Part shown: positions 31,761 to 40,032 of the stretch, piece by piece
Layout: each line of letters opens with the position of its first letter
How positions within the stretch are numbered: position 1 is the first letter of the stretch
NCBI GenBank assembly: GCA_947503365.1
Contig: CANNDT010000035.1
Span: 1-41,277 of the forward strand
DNA length: 41,277 nt
Direction: 5' to 3'
From: CANNDT01 sp945876205
GTDB lineage: Bacteria; Acidobacteriota; Vicinamibacteria; Vicinamibacterales; UBA2999
Position numbers and translations under genes: made by a program
The notes under the pieces: model-generated
The model's database searches: none
The model's input: only the letters and a program-made list of their open reading frames with translations
Told to the model about the DNA's origin: nothing

Positions 31761-32624
31761 GTGCCCTGCCCACTGTGCGACGACACCGGATGGAAGACGA
31801 TCGACACAGACGGTGTCTCGCGGGTGATGCGGTGTGATTGCGTGCGCGAGTCGGCGTCGGCGCGCCTGATCGCGGACTCGCGGATTCCTCGTCGTTACCA
31901 GCACTGCGACCTGATCAACTTCAGCGCCTACAACGAGCAGCTCACCAAGGCGCTTCAGCATGCGCAGCGTCTCGCTGAGAGCTTCCCGGTCACCGACAAG
32001 GGCCTCTTCCTGCAAGGTCCGCCAGGCGTGGGGAAGACACACCTCGCGGTGGCGGTGCTGCGCCAGGTGATTCGCACGCGCGGCGCCCGCGGCATCTTCT
32101 ACGACACGCGCGACCTGCTGCGCGTGATCCGCAGCACCTACGACCCGGTCAACCGAACGCAGGAGATGGACGTGCTGCGGCCGGTCATGGAAGCGGATCT
32201 GCTGGTGCTCGACGATCTCGGCGCCGAAAAGACCTCGGAATGGGTCGAAGAGACGCTGAACCTGATCGTCAACTCGCGCTACAGCGAAAACCGGACGACG
32301 ATCTTCACGTCGAATTACGACGACAATCCCGATTCGACCGATCCTGACTCGCTGCTGTTCCGAATCGGCTTCCGCATGCGGTCGCGGCTGCACGAGATGT
32401 GTGAGTTCCTGTATCTCGACGGCGGCGATTACCGCGAGCTCCCGCCCAACGGCGGCGTGGACGACCTGATCACCCTGTGGAAGACGCGCAGCAAGGCGGC
32501 CCGGAAGCCGTCGCTGCCGTCGCGGGCGGCGGGTCAGGCCCGCGCGCAGTTGCGCGACAGGTCCGGCGAGCGCGGCGACGGCAAAGCCGACCTCAAGTGG
32601 ACCGGCGGGCGCGGCGGCTCGTAG
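31761..32624 (+). CDS. DnaC/DnaI-like AAA+ helicase-loader ATPase
   Basis: 287 residues from GTG 31761; a GTG at 31746 is possible. AGGA 6 nt before it may be the ribosome-binding site, or TAGGAT may be a -10. The N-terminus has a zinc-finger-like set (CPLC ... CDC, residues 2-5 and about 23-25). The AAA+ core shows Walker A in LFLQGPPGVGKTHLAVAVLRQ, Walker B in DLLVLDDLGAEK and a sensor-1-like TTIFTSNY. A basic, Ser/Gly-rich tail of about 40 residues follows. DnaC/DnaI proteins load the replicative helicase DnaB at forks. There is no transposase nearby, so it is not IstB of an insertion sequence. It lies 15 nt after hspR, perhaps in the same operon. Confidence 0.85.
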   Translation: MPCPLCDDTGWKTIDTDGVSRVMRCDCVRESASARLIADSRIPRRYQHCDLINFSAYNEQLTKALQHAQRLAESFPVTDKGLFLQGPPGVGKTHLAVAVLRQVIRTRGARGIFYDTRDLLRVIRSTYDPVNRTQEMDVLRPVMEADLLVLDDLGAEKTSEWVEETLNLIVNSRYSENRTTIFTSNYDDNPDSTDPDSLLFRIGFRMRSRLHEMCEFLYLDGGDYRELPPNGGVDDLITLWKTRSKAARKPSLPSRAAGQARAQLRDRSGERGDGKADLKWTGGRGGS

Positions 32625-32648
32625 ACCGCGCTCACGCTACACTCGATC

Positions 32649-33806
32649 GTGCTCGGACTCTACGTCCACATCCCTTTCTGTTCGGCGATCTGCAACTACT
32701 GCAACTTCAATCGCGGCCTGTTCGACGCCGCGCTGAAGGAGCGGTACGTGGCGGCGCTGCTCCACGAGATTCGACGAAGCGGAGGCCCCTCGACTGCGCT
32801 CGGGGCAGGCGGCGCGGCGGCCGACACGATCTTCTTCGGCGGAGGGACGCCGTCGCTGCTCGACCCCTCCGAGATCGGCGAGATCATCGCCGCGTGCCGC
32901 GGCGCCTTTGCGCTCGCCGCCGATGCCGAGATCACCCTCGAAGCCAACCCGGAGACGATCAGTCCGGAGCGGCTCGATGGATTTCGAGCGGCGGGCATCA
33001 ACCGGTTGAGCTACGGCGTCCAGTCGTTTCGCGACGATGAGCTGATCCGCCTGACCCGCCTGCATTCCGCGTCGCGCGCCGCGGATGCGTTCCAGATGGC
33101 GCGGGCTGCCGGCTACGACAACATCTCGCTCGACCTGATGATGTGGCTGCCGCAGCAGTCGGTCGCCCATTGGCTCGAGTCAGTCGATGCGCTGATCGCG
33201 CTCGGCCCCGACCACGCGTCGCTGTACATGCTGGAGATCTATCCCAACGCGCCGCTCAAGGACGCAATGGCGCGCGGCCGCTGGTCGGTGGCGCCCGATG
33301 ACGACGTGGCGTCGATGTACTTGTCAGGTCTCGACAGGATGGACAACGCCGGGTTCTTGCAGTACGAAATATCCAACACCGCAAAACCAGGGCGTCAATC
33401 CCGTCACAATCTGAAATACTGGATGGACGGCGAGTGGCTTGGGTTCGGCTGCGGCGCCCATTCCACGCGGCATGGTGTCCGCTGGAAGAACCAGTCGTCG
33501 ACCGAAGAGTACATCTCGGCGGTGACGACTGGAGGACAACTCGAGACCGAGCGCCGTGTGTTGTCGGCGGAGGAGCGTGTCGAGGAAGCCCTCTTCACGG
33601 GTCTGCGGCTCAACGCGGGACTGGATCTCGAGGCAGTGAAAATGCGCTACGGTGTCGACGTCTGGGGGCAGTTTGGCGGCGAGCTTCAGATGTTCGTTGA
33701 CGAAGGGCTTTTGATCTATGATGGCGGGTCCGTACGGCTGACAAGGGCCGGAATGCTTCTTGCTCACGACATTATGGCCGTTTTCATCCGTTCATCAGTA
33801 CGGTAG
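32649..33806 (+). CDS. hemW: HemW heme chaperone (radical-SAM, HemN-like)
   Basis: 385 residues from GTG 32649. The radical-SAM cluster motif CxxxCxxC is Cys11, Cys15, Cys18 (HIPFCSAICNYCNF), and the SAM-binding GGGTPS follows. The HNLKYW block at residues 253-258 is the heme-binding signature that separates HemW from true coproporphyrinogen oxidase HemN. HemW hands heme to respiratory enzymes. Residues about 44-58 (SGGPSTALGAGGAAA) are an extra segment encoded by the palindrome at 32785. TACACT lies 5 nt before the GTG with no Shine-Dalgarno, suggesting leaderless expression. Confidence 0.93.
   Translation: MLGLYVHIPFCSAICNYCNFNRGLFDAALKERYVAALLHEIRRSGGPSTALGAGGAAADTIFFGGGTPSLLDPSEIGEIIAACRGAFALAADAEITLEANPETISPERLDGFRAAGINRLSYGVQSFRDDELIRLTRLHSASRAADAFQMARAAGYDNISLDLMMWLPQQSVAHWLESVDALIALGPDHASLYMLEIYPNAPLKDAMARGRWSVAPDDDVASMYLSGLDRMDNAGFLQYEISNTAKPGRQSRHNLKYWMDGEWLGFGCGAHSTRHGVRWKNQSSTEEYISAVTTGGQLETERRVLSAEERVEEALFTGLRLNAGLDLEAVKMRYGVDVWGQFGGELQMFVDEGLLIYDGGSVRLTRAGMLLAHDIMAVFIRSSVR
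32785..32806. repeat. palindromic element inserted in frame in hemW
   Basis: GCCCC (32785-32789) and GGGGC (32802-32806) bracket TCGACTGCGCTC. Translated, it gives PSTALGAG, a low-complexity insertion between the first helix and the GGGTPS motif that HemW proteins normally lack. It resembles the dispersed 'CTCGACTGCGCTCGGGGC' palindromes I associate with this lineage (from memory, not searched). Confidence 0.5.
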
Positions 33807-33834
33807 TATCCGCGTTTCCGCAGGAGGCTTGAAG

Positions 33835-34305
33835 ATGCGACGACTGTCCGGAGTAGTACTCGCTGGCGCGCTACTGTTGCTGCCGACGATGTTCTCGCTA
33901 GGTCAAGGAAGGGTGCACGCCCAGGCGCAGGCGCTGACGTTCGATGGCGACACCGCGATTTGGTCGGTGACGATTAAGCCGGACAAGACGGCCGATTTCG
34001 AAGCGATCATGGGCAGGGTGCGTGACGCGTTGATGAAGTCCGAGAAGCCGGAGCGCAAGCAGCAGGCTGCGGGGTGGAGAGTGGTCAAGGGCAACACGGC
34101 GATGAAGGACGGCACCGTCCTCTATACCCACGTGATCAGCCCGGTCGTGAAGGGCGCGGATTACACCATCCTGTCGATCCTCTACGAGGCGAACACAGAT
34201 CCGATGGAGCAGCGGAAGCTGTTCGAACAGTATCGCGACGCGTTTGCGGGCAACCTCGGCGCCAGCGTCGGGAACACCACCGTCGACCTGTCGAAAGCGC
34301 CGTAG
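33835..34305 (+). CDS. secreted protein of unknown family, tandem paralogue 1
   Basis: 156 residues with a signal peptide (ending VHAQAQA, about 26). The ATG at 33835 has a perfect AGGAGG (33822-33827). The mature domain is alpha/beta: LTFDGDTAIWSVTIKPDKTADFEAIMGRVRDALMKS, then QQAAGWRVVKG, then GTVLYTHVISPVVKGADYTILSILYE and a final helix. It aligns with the next gene (34381), e.g. QAAGWRVVKG versus QASGWKIFKA and GADYTILSILYEA versus GADYGLGRILSDA. The fold may be a ferredoxin-like/ABM-type dimer ('F-vxPdk--dFE-vm--v--AL'). Function unknown. A strong terminator follows. Confidence 0.78.
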   Translation: MRRLSGVVLAGALLLLPTMFSLGQGRVHAQAQALTFDGDTAIWSVTIKPDKTADFEAIMGRVRDALMKSEKPERKQQAAGWRVVKGNTAMKDGTVLYTHVISPVVKGADYTILSILYEANTDPMEQRKLFEQYRDAFAGNLGASVGNTTVDLSKAP

Positions 34306-34328
34306 TCAGTCGGCAACAGACGACCTCG

Positions 34329-34364
34329 AGCCACGGACGGCATCCGCCGTTCGTGGCTTTTTTT
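34329..34364 (+). terminator. intrinsic (rho-independent) terminator
   Basis: A 13-bp stem (34329-34341 with 34346-34358, one G-T pair, ATCC loop) runs straight into seven T residues (34358-34364). It is the cleanest intrinsic terminator in the window and ends the 33835 gene. A TATAGA box (34366-34371) for the next gene starts immediately after the T-run. Confidence 0.92.
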
Positions 34365-34380
34365 GTATAGAGTAGTTTTC

Positions 34381-35109
34381 ATGCGAATCGTGCAGACAGC
34401 GGCGGCGGTTTTACTGATGGGTCTGGGCCTTCAGGCGCAGGTGCCGTCGCCGGTGACGCCCACCACCCAGCAGCCGGTACCGCCGGTGGCGCAGCCGGCG
34501 CCGCCAGCCGGGCAGCCGGCACCGCCGGTCCCCGTGCCAGGCGCACCGCCGGTGCCCACGTCGATCCTGCCGCCCGTTCCTGCAACCCCGGTCCTGACGC
34601 GCTCGTTCACCGCCAAGACTGGCCTGCTGTTCAACGCGGTCCGTCCTGAACGCGCTCTCGATTTCGAGACGGTCATCGGGCTGCTGCAGGACGCGCTCGC
34701 GAAGTCGACCGACCCTGCCGTCCGCGCGCAGGCCAGCGGCTGGAAGATCTTCAAGGCGACCGAACCCGGCCCCAATGGCACGGTGATGTATGTGTTCGTG
34801 GTCGATCCGGCGACTCCAGGCGCGGATTACGGCCTTGGGCGGATCCTCAGCGATGCGTATCCCGACCGCATCCAGGAAATCTGGAAGCTCTACACCGGCG
34901 CGCTTGCGGGTGGAGGAAGCCTGCTGAACCTGTCGCCCGTGGTGCCGCCACCGCCGTCGCCGGCGACACCGACGATCACCGATCCGGCAACCACGGCACC
35001 TGGTGGCCGCGGTGCACCTGCGGGGCGCGGAGCCGCGCCCGCCGGACGTGGGGCAGCGCCGGCAGGACGTGGCGCGCCGCCCACGCGTCCGGCACCCCCG
35101 CAGCCGTAG
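34381..35109 (+). CDS. secreted protein of unknown family, tandem paralogue 2
   Basis: 242 residues from ATG 34381; an upstream in-frame start at 34363 lies in the terminator T-run. A signal peptide (about 20 residues) is followed by a Pro/Val/Gln-rich linker (about 22-70, PVPPVAQPAPPAGQ-like). The conserved domain (about 75-180) matches paralogue 1. A Pro/Gly/Arg-rich tail contains a repeated GRGAAPA unit (four near copies, about 212-238). It is probably periplasmic or surface-spanning, with the low-complexity ends acting as spacers. TATAGA lies 9 nt before the ATG and there is no Shine-Dalgarno. Function unknown. Confidence 0.72.
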   Translation: MRIVQTAAAVLLMGLGLQAQVPSPVTPTTQQPVPPVAQPAPPAGQPAPPVPVPGAPPVPTSILPPVPATPVLTRSFTAKTGLLFNAVRPERALDFETVIGLLQDALAKSTDPAVRAQASGWKIFKATEPGPNGTVMYVFVVDPATPGADYGLGRILSDAYPDRIQEIWKLYTGALAGGGSLLNLSPVVPPPPSPATPTITDPATTAPGGRGAPAGRGAAPAGRGAAPAGRGAPPTRPAPPQP

Positions 35110-35131
35110 CGCGCGGGCTTCAGCCTGCGCG
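35110..35131. repeat. REP-like hairpin between convergent genes
   Basis: 35110-35119 pairs with 35122-35131 (core GCGGGCT/AGCCTGC, one G-T pair). It fills the whole gap between the stop of 34381 and the stop of the minus-strand gene. It can act as a shared terminator and resembles the GCGGGCT-TC-AGCCCGC palindromes common in acidobacterial genomes (inference). Confidence 0.5.
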
Positions 35132-35629
35132 TCAGAACGCCAGATTCAAACCCGCGTACACCCGGTGGACCGTCTTGTAGAGCGGTTCACCGCGTAGCTT
35201 GAAGACGCGGTAATCGAGCCGCGCCTTGACCGGTCCGAGCAGCGACACCTTCACGCCGCCTCCCGTATTGATGCCGACGTGCGTCTCCTGACGGTCGCCG
35301 AGCACCTCGCGGTACGCGCCTGCACCGGAGGTGAAGTAGAACTGCATCCCGGCCACCGCAACCGGCGTCTGGGCGAGGACGTTGCCCATCCCGGTCCTGA
35401 GCTGAGGCGCTCCCTCCCCCAGGTTCTCGCTGGTCTCGGCGAACTCGAATTCGAAACCGACCACCAGCAGCCCGACGCCCACCGCAAAACCCTTCGCCGG
35501 ACGGTTCGTCGGTGTGGTCGTGCTGCCGAGAAACAGCGTCGCATCGGCAAAGGCGGGTGACGAGACAAGCATCAGCAGAAGCGTGGCGCCAATCAGACGA
35601 ATCAATCGCATACCGAATGATACGATCAT
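35132..35629 (-). CDS. small outer-membrane beta-barrel-like protein
   Basis: 165 residues (or 159 from the second Met at 35611). A signal peptide ends PAFA-D. The mature protein is beta-rich with alternating strands: GFAVGVGLLVVGFEFEFAE, NVLAQTPVAVAGMQFYFTSGAGAYRE, ETHVGINTGGGVKVSLLGPVKARLDYRVFKL and HRVYAGLNLAF. The C-terminal Phe is the usual outer-membrane assembly signal. The size suggests an eight-stranded barrel of the OmpA/OmpW class. It is divergent from the acyl-CoA dehydrogenase gene across an 8-bp tandem repeat. Function unknown. Confidence 0.72.
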   Translation of the reverse strand: MIVSFGMRLIRLIGATLLLMLVSSPAFADATLFLGSTTTPTNRPAKGFAVGVGLLVVGFEFEFAETSENLGEGAPQLRTGMGNVLAQTPVAVAGMQFYFTSGAGAYREVLGDRQETHVGINTGGGVKVSLLGPVKARLDYRVFKLRGEPLYKTVHRVYAGLNLAF

Positions 35630-35659
35630 GGTGCGATGGTGCGAGGGTGCGAGGGTGCG
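35628..35659. repeat. four tandem 8-bp repeats between divergent genes
   Basis: ATGGTGCG, ATGGTGCG, AGGGTGCG, AGGGTGCG occupy 35628-35659. They begin at the start codon region of the minus-strand barrel gene and end 3 nt before the ATG of the acyl-CoA dehydrogenase gene. AGGGTG could act as ribosome-binding site for the latter, so copy number would change spacing. Confidence 0.8.
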
Positions 35660-35662
35660 TAG

Positions 35663-36805
35663 ATGAACTTACGTCTCAGCGACGATCAGGAACTGCTTCG
35701 CCGCAGCATCCGCGAGTTTGCCGAGAGCGAGATCCGGCCCCATGTGCGGGAATGGGACGATGCGCAGCACTTCCCGGTAGAGCTCCTTCCGCGTCTCGGG
35801 GCTCTGGGGCTGATGGGGATCCAGTGTCCTGAAGCCTACGGCGGCGCGGCGATGTCGTCGGTCGACTACTGCATCTGCATCGAGGAACTGGCCCGGGTCG
35901 ATCCGTCGGTGTGCTTGTCGGTGGCGGCCCACAACGGCCTCGGCGCGGCGCATATCGCGGCCTTCGGCACCGAGGAGCAGAAGCAGCAGTACCTCGTGCC
36001 GCTCGCCAAGGGCGAGAAGCTGGCCGCGTGGGGGTTGACCGAGGCGTCGGCGGGGAGCGACGCCGCTGCAATGCGTACGACGGCCATCCGTGACGGCGAC
36101 CAGTGGCTGATCAACGGCACCAAGCAGTTCATCACCCACGGGCGCTACGGCGACCTGATTGTCGTCATGGTCGTCACCAACAAGGCGAAGGGCAACCGTG
36201 GGATCTCGGCGTTCATCGTCGAGCGCGGCACGCCCGGTTTTCGCCCGGGCAAGAAGGAAGAGAAGCTCGGGATGCGCGCCAGCGAAACGAGCGAGGTCAT
36301 CTTCGATCATTGCCGGGTGCCGGCGTCGCAGATGCTGGGCGCTGAAGGACAAGGCTTCATCAACGCCCTGCAGGTGCTCGACGCGGGCCGGATCGGCATC
36401 GCCGCGCTGGCGGTGGGTCTCGCGCAAGGCGCGTACGAAGCGGCCCGCGGCTACGCATTCGTGCGGACGCAGTTCGGCCGGCCGATCGGCACGTTCCAGG
36501 CGATTCGCGCCAAGCTCGTCGAGAACGCCGGACGCATCGAGGCCGCGCGCCTGCTGACGTATCGCGCCGCGTCGATGAAGGATCACGGACGGCGGACGAC
36601 GCTCGAGGCGGCGATGGCCAAGCTGTACTCCAGCGAGATTGCGGTGCGGGCCGCCGAGGACGGCGTGCAGATCCATGGCGGGTACGGCTTCATCAAGGAC
36701 TATCCGGCCGAGAAATACTTCCGCGACGTGAAGCTCACGACCATCGGTGAAGGTACCAGCGAAATCCAGCGGCTGGTCATCGCCAGACAACTCCTTGCCA
36801 GCTAA
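35663..36805 (+). CDS. acyl-CoA dehydrogenase
   Basis: 380 residues, the standard family length. It is an FAD enzyme that introduces a 2,3-double bond into acyl-CoA and passes electrons to ETF. Landmarks are the FAD/substrate loop AWGLTEASAGSDAAAMRTTA, FITHGRYGDLIVVM, LGMRASETSEVIFDHCRVP, and the C-terminal signature GGYGFIKDYPAEKYFRDVKLTTIGEGTSEIQRLVIAR. The Glu in the GEGTS segment is the likely catalytic base. Chain-length preference (short, branched or medium) is not certain; proximity to meaB and an epimerase domain suggests propionyl/branched-chain catabolism. The 8-bp repeat tract is its leader. It overlaps the start of meaB. Confidence 0.94.
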   Translation: MNLRLSDDQELLRRSIREFAESEIRPHVREWDDAQHFPVELLPRLGALGLMGIQCPEAYGGAAMSSVDYCICIEELARVDPSVCLSVAAHNGLGAAHIAAFGTEEQKQQYLVPLAKGEKLAAWGLTEASAGSDAAAMRTTAIRDGDQWLINGTKQFITHGRYGDLIVVMVVTNKAKGNRGISAFIVERGTPGFRPGKKEEKLGMRASETSEVIFDHCRVPASQMLGAEGQGFINALQVLDAGRIGIAALAVGLAQGAYEAARGYAFVRTQFGRPIGTFQAIRAKLVENAGRIEAARLLTYRAASMKDHGRRTTLEAAMAKLYSSEIAVRAAEDGVQIHGGYGFIKDYPAEKYFRDVKLTTIGEGTSEIQRLVIARQLLAS

Positions 36806-37754
36806 CGTCGATCTGCCGGGCCGCGACCTGCGATCCCGCATAGCGTCGGGCGATCCGCGCGCCATTGCGCGCGCCATCTCGCTGGTCGAGGACGAAGGCG
36901 CCGCCGGCGCCGACCTGATCCGGGAGATTTACGGCAAGACGGGACGCGCCTACCTGGTGGGCATCACCGGTCCGCCCGGTGCCGGCAAGAGCACGCTGGT
37001 CGATCGGCTGATCGCGAAGATCCGAAGCGAGGGGCAGTCGGTCGGCGTCATCGCCGTGGATCCGACCAGCCCGTTTACCGGCGGCGCGATTCTCGGCGAC
37101 CGGGTGCGAATGAGCGCGCACGCCTTTGACGCGGGGGTGTTCATCCGCAGCATGGCGACGCGCGGTCACCTCGGCGGCCTGGCGCGTGCGACCAGCGACG
37201 TCGCGCTCGTGCTCGACGCCGCGGGCAAGGACGTGATCATCATCGAGACGGTCGGGGTGGGGCAGGACGAGGTCGACATCATCAGGACCGCCGACGTCTC
37301 CGTCGTCATGCTGGTGCCTGGTGCAGGTGACGAGGTGCAGGCGCTCAAGGCCGGCATCATGGAGATCGCCGACATCTTCGTCGTGAACAAGGCCGACCGC
37401 GAAGGCGCCGACTCGCTCGCGCAGTCGATTGTCGCCAACCTGTCGCTGCAGACGTTTGCGCCAGGCGAATGGCGTCCGCCGATTGTGAAGACGCAGGCGA
37501 CCGCCGACGTGGGCATCTCCGAGCTCTGGACCGAGATCGGCAAGTTCCGCCAGCAGTCGTCGGCCACGCGCGCCACACGCCAGCGCGCGCGGCAGGAATA
37601 CCGCTTTCGCGAGCTCCTGTCTCACCAGTTTCTTCAGCGGGTTGAACGGTCGCTTCCCGCGGGCGACCTGGATCGCGTGTTCGACCGCCTCGCCGCCCGC
37701 GAGCTCGATCCTTACAGCGCGGCGGCGGAAGTCATGGAGAAAATCTTCGGGTGA
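36795..37754 (+). CDS. meaB: methylmalonyl-CoA mutase-associated GTPase MeaB
   Basis: 319 residues from TTG 36795, overlapping the previous gene by 11 nt; GTG 36747 is an alternative giving 335. The G3E-type GTPase core has Walker A GITGPPGAGKSTLVDRL, VIAVDPTSPFTGGAILGDRVRM, the switch region ETVGVGQDEVDI and NKADREGAD as the base-specifying motif. A C-terminal dimerisation arm (QQSSATRATRQRARQEYRFREL) is typical of MeaB/ArgK. It guards and reloads adenosylcobalamin in methylmalonyl-CoA mutase. The mutase itself is not in this window. Its stop overlaps the GTG of the epimerase fusion (GTGA). Confidence 0.93.
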   Translation: MPANVDLPGRDLRSRIASGDPRAIARAISLVEDEGAAGADLIREIYGKTGRAYLVGITGPPGAGKSTLVDRLIAKIRSEGQSVGVIAVDPTSPFTGGAILGDRVRMSAHAFDAGVFIRSMATRGHLGGLARATSDVALVLDAAGKDVIIIETVGVGQDEVDIIRTADVSVVMLVPGAGDEVQALKAGIMEIADIFVVNKADREGADSLAQSIVANLSLQTFAPGEWRPPIVKTQATADVGISELWTEIGKFRQQSSATRATRQRARQEYRFRELLSHQFLQRVERSLPAGDLDRVFDRLAARELDPYSAAAEVMEKIFG

Positions 37755-39013
37755 AAGCCGTCCTCGATCACATCGGCATCGCCGTTGGCGACATCGACGC
37801 GGCTCTCGCGTTTTATCGCGACGCCCTGGGACTCGAGGTCGAAGCCCCGGAGGAGGTGCAGTCGCAGCGCGTCCGCGCGCACTTTGTTCCTGTCGGGCAG
37901 TCCTCGCTCGAGCTTCTCGAGGCGACCGCGCCTGATTCGGCGATCGCGAAGTACATCGACAAACGCGGGCCGGGCATCCATCACATCACGCTCAGGGTGG
38001 AGAACATCGCGGCCGCGCTCGCGCAGTTGAAACAGCGCGGCGTCCGGCTCGTGGACGACGAGCCCAGGCCGGGCGCGGAAGGCGCACTGGTCGCCTTCAT
38101 TCATCCGTCGGCGGCGCACGGCGTCCTCGTCGAATTGAAGGAGCCCGCTCGCATCCGCCCCGATCTGTCGGCAAAGCGGCTGGCGTGGGGCGACCTGCAA
38201 CTGATCAGCGTCAACGACGGCCTCTTTCGTCTCGACGGCGGCGCGATGTTCGGCGTCGTCCCGCGTCCGCTGTGGGAAAGGAAAACCAGGCCAGACGATC
38301 GCAACCGGATCCCGTTAGCCATGCGGCCGCTCGTGGTCGAAGGCGCGTGGGGCCGGATGATCATCGACTGCGGCGCGGGCGACAAGTGGGACGCGAAGCA
38401 CACCGACATCTACGCATTCGACCGCAGCCGCCATCTCGATCACTCGCTCGCCGACGCCGGCCTGTCCGCCGGCTCAATCGAGTTTGCGCTGGCGACGCAC
38501 CTGCACTTCGACCATTTCGGCGGTGCCACGCGGCGCGAAGGCGCGGCGATCGTTCCGCGCTTTGGCAACGCGCGGTACCTGATTCGAGCGTCGGAGTGGG
38601 ATGATGCCACGCATCCGCATGAGCGAAACCGGGCGAGCTATCTCCAGGACGACTTCGTGCCGCTGAAGAGTGCCGGAGTCGTGGACTTCTACCAGGAAGA
38701 CGGCGTGGTGAAGCCGGGCGTACGCGTGGAGCGGACCGGCGGCCACACCGGACAGCATCAGATTGTCTACCTCGAGTCAGGCGGGAAGACGGCGCTGTTC
38801 ACGGCGGACCTGATCCCGACGACCGCCCACATCCAGGACGCCTGGATCATGGGCTACGACCTCTTCCCGATGCAGACGCTCGCGGTGAAGAAGCGCGTCA
38901 TCCGCGAGGCGATCGACCGCGAGCATCTCGTCTTCTTCGAGCACGATCCGTGCATCGCCGCCGGCTACATCCGCGAGAAGGACGGCAGGAGACACGTCGA
39001 GCAGGTGTTGTAA
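37751..39013 (+). CDS. methylmalonyl-CoA epimerase fused to a metallo-beta-lactamase hydrolase
   Basis: 420 residues from GTG 37751, which overlaps the meaB stop. Residues 1-134 match methylmalonyl-CoA epimerase of the VOC fold (DHIGIAVGDIDAALAFYRD, GPGIHHITLRVENIAAAL, HPSAAHGVLVELKE). The metal ligands are apparently His7, Glu54, His78 and Glu128. Residues about 145-420 form a complete metallo-beta-lactamase domain with THLHFDHFGG (250-255 HxHxDH), RTGGHTGQHQIVY, LFTADLIPTTAHIQ and FFEHDP. Normal epimerases are 130-180 residues, so this is a true fusion: there is no stop or frame change between the halves and the linker is about 10 residues. It may couple epimerisation to hydrolysis of a CoA ester or a related ester, or may only ensure co-expression. 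Confidence 0.88.
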   Translation: MKAVLDHIGIAVGDIDAALAFYRDALGLEVEAPEEVQSQRVRAHFVPVGQSSLELLEATAPDSAIAKYIDKRGPGIHHITLRVENIAAALAQLKQRGVRLVDDEPRPGAEGALVAFIHPSAAHGVLVELKEPARIRPDLSAKRLAWGDLQLISVNDGLFRLDGGAMFGVVPRPLWERKTRPDDRNRIPLAMRPLVVEGAWGRMIIDCGAGDKWDAKHTDIYAFDRSRHLDHSLADAGLSAGSIEFALATHLHFDHFGGATRREGAAIVPRFGNARYLIRASEWDDATHPHERNRASYLQDDFVPLKSAGVVDFYQEDGVVKPGVRVERTGGHTGQHQIVYLESGGKTALFTADLIPTTAHIQDAWIMGYDLFPMQTLAVKKRVIREAIDREHLVFFEHDPCIAAGYIREKDGRRHVEQVL

Positions 39014-39050
39014 ACTCACACTTCCCAGTCGATCAAATCCCAGAGCGAAC

Positions 39051-39920
<870 letters not shown>

Positions 39921-39964
39921 CGGCGTGTTTCAACTGATTGAATAGTAGCCACAACAAGCCATCG

Positions 39965-40007
39965 ACCACGATTTCACGGCCGCGACAACGGCGCGGCCGG
40001 CCGTGGT
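39965..40007 (+). promoter_or_regulatory. nested hairpin in the leader of the PfkB kinase gene
   Basis: Inner stem CGGCCGCG (39977-39984) with CGCGGCCG (39992-39999). Outer stem ACCACG (39965-39970) with CGTGGT (40002-40007). It ends 25 nt before the ATG. There is no T-run, so it is not an intrinsic terminator; it could protect the mRNA or regulate translation. Confidence 0.5.
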
Positions 40008-40032
40008 GTGGGAAGGATCGCACCAGAAACCC

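Noticed and set aside
31746..32624. IstB-type transposition helper
   Set aside because: No transposase or terminal repeats nearby; the zinc-finger-like N-terminus fits DnaC/DnaI loaders better.
35020..35095. CRISPR-like or tandem repeat in the GRGAAPA-coding tail
   Set aside because: Short, in-frame amino-acid repeat with diverged DNA; no spacers and no cas genes.
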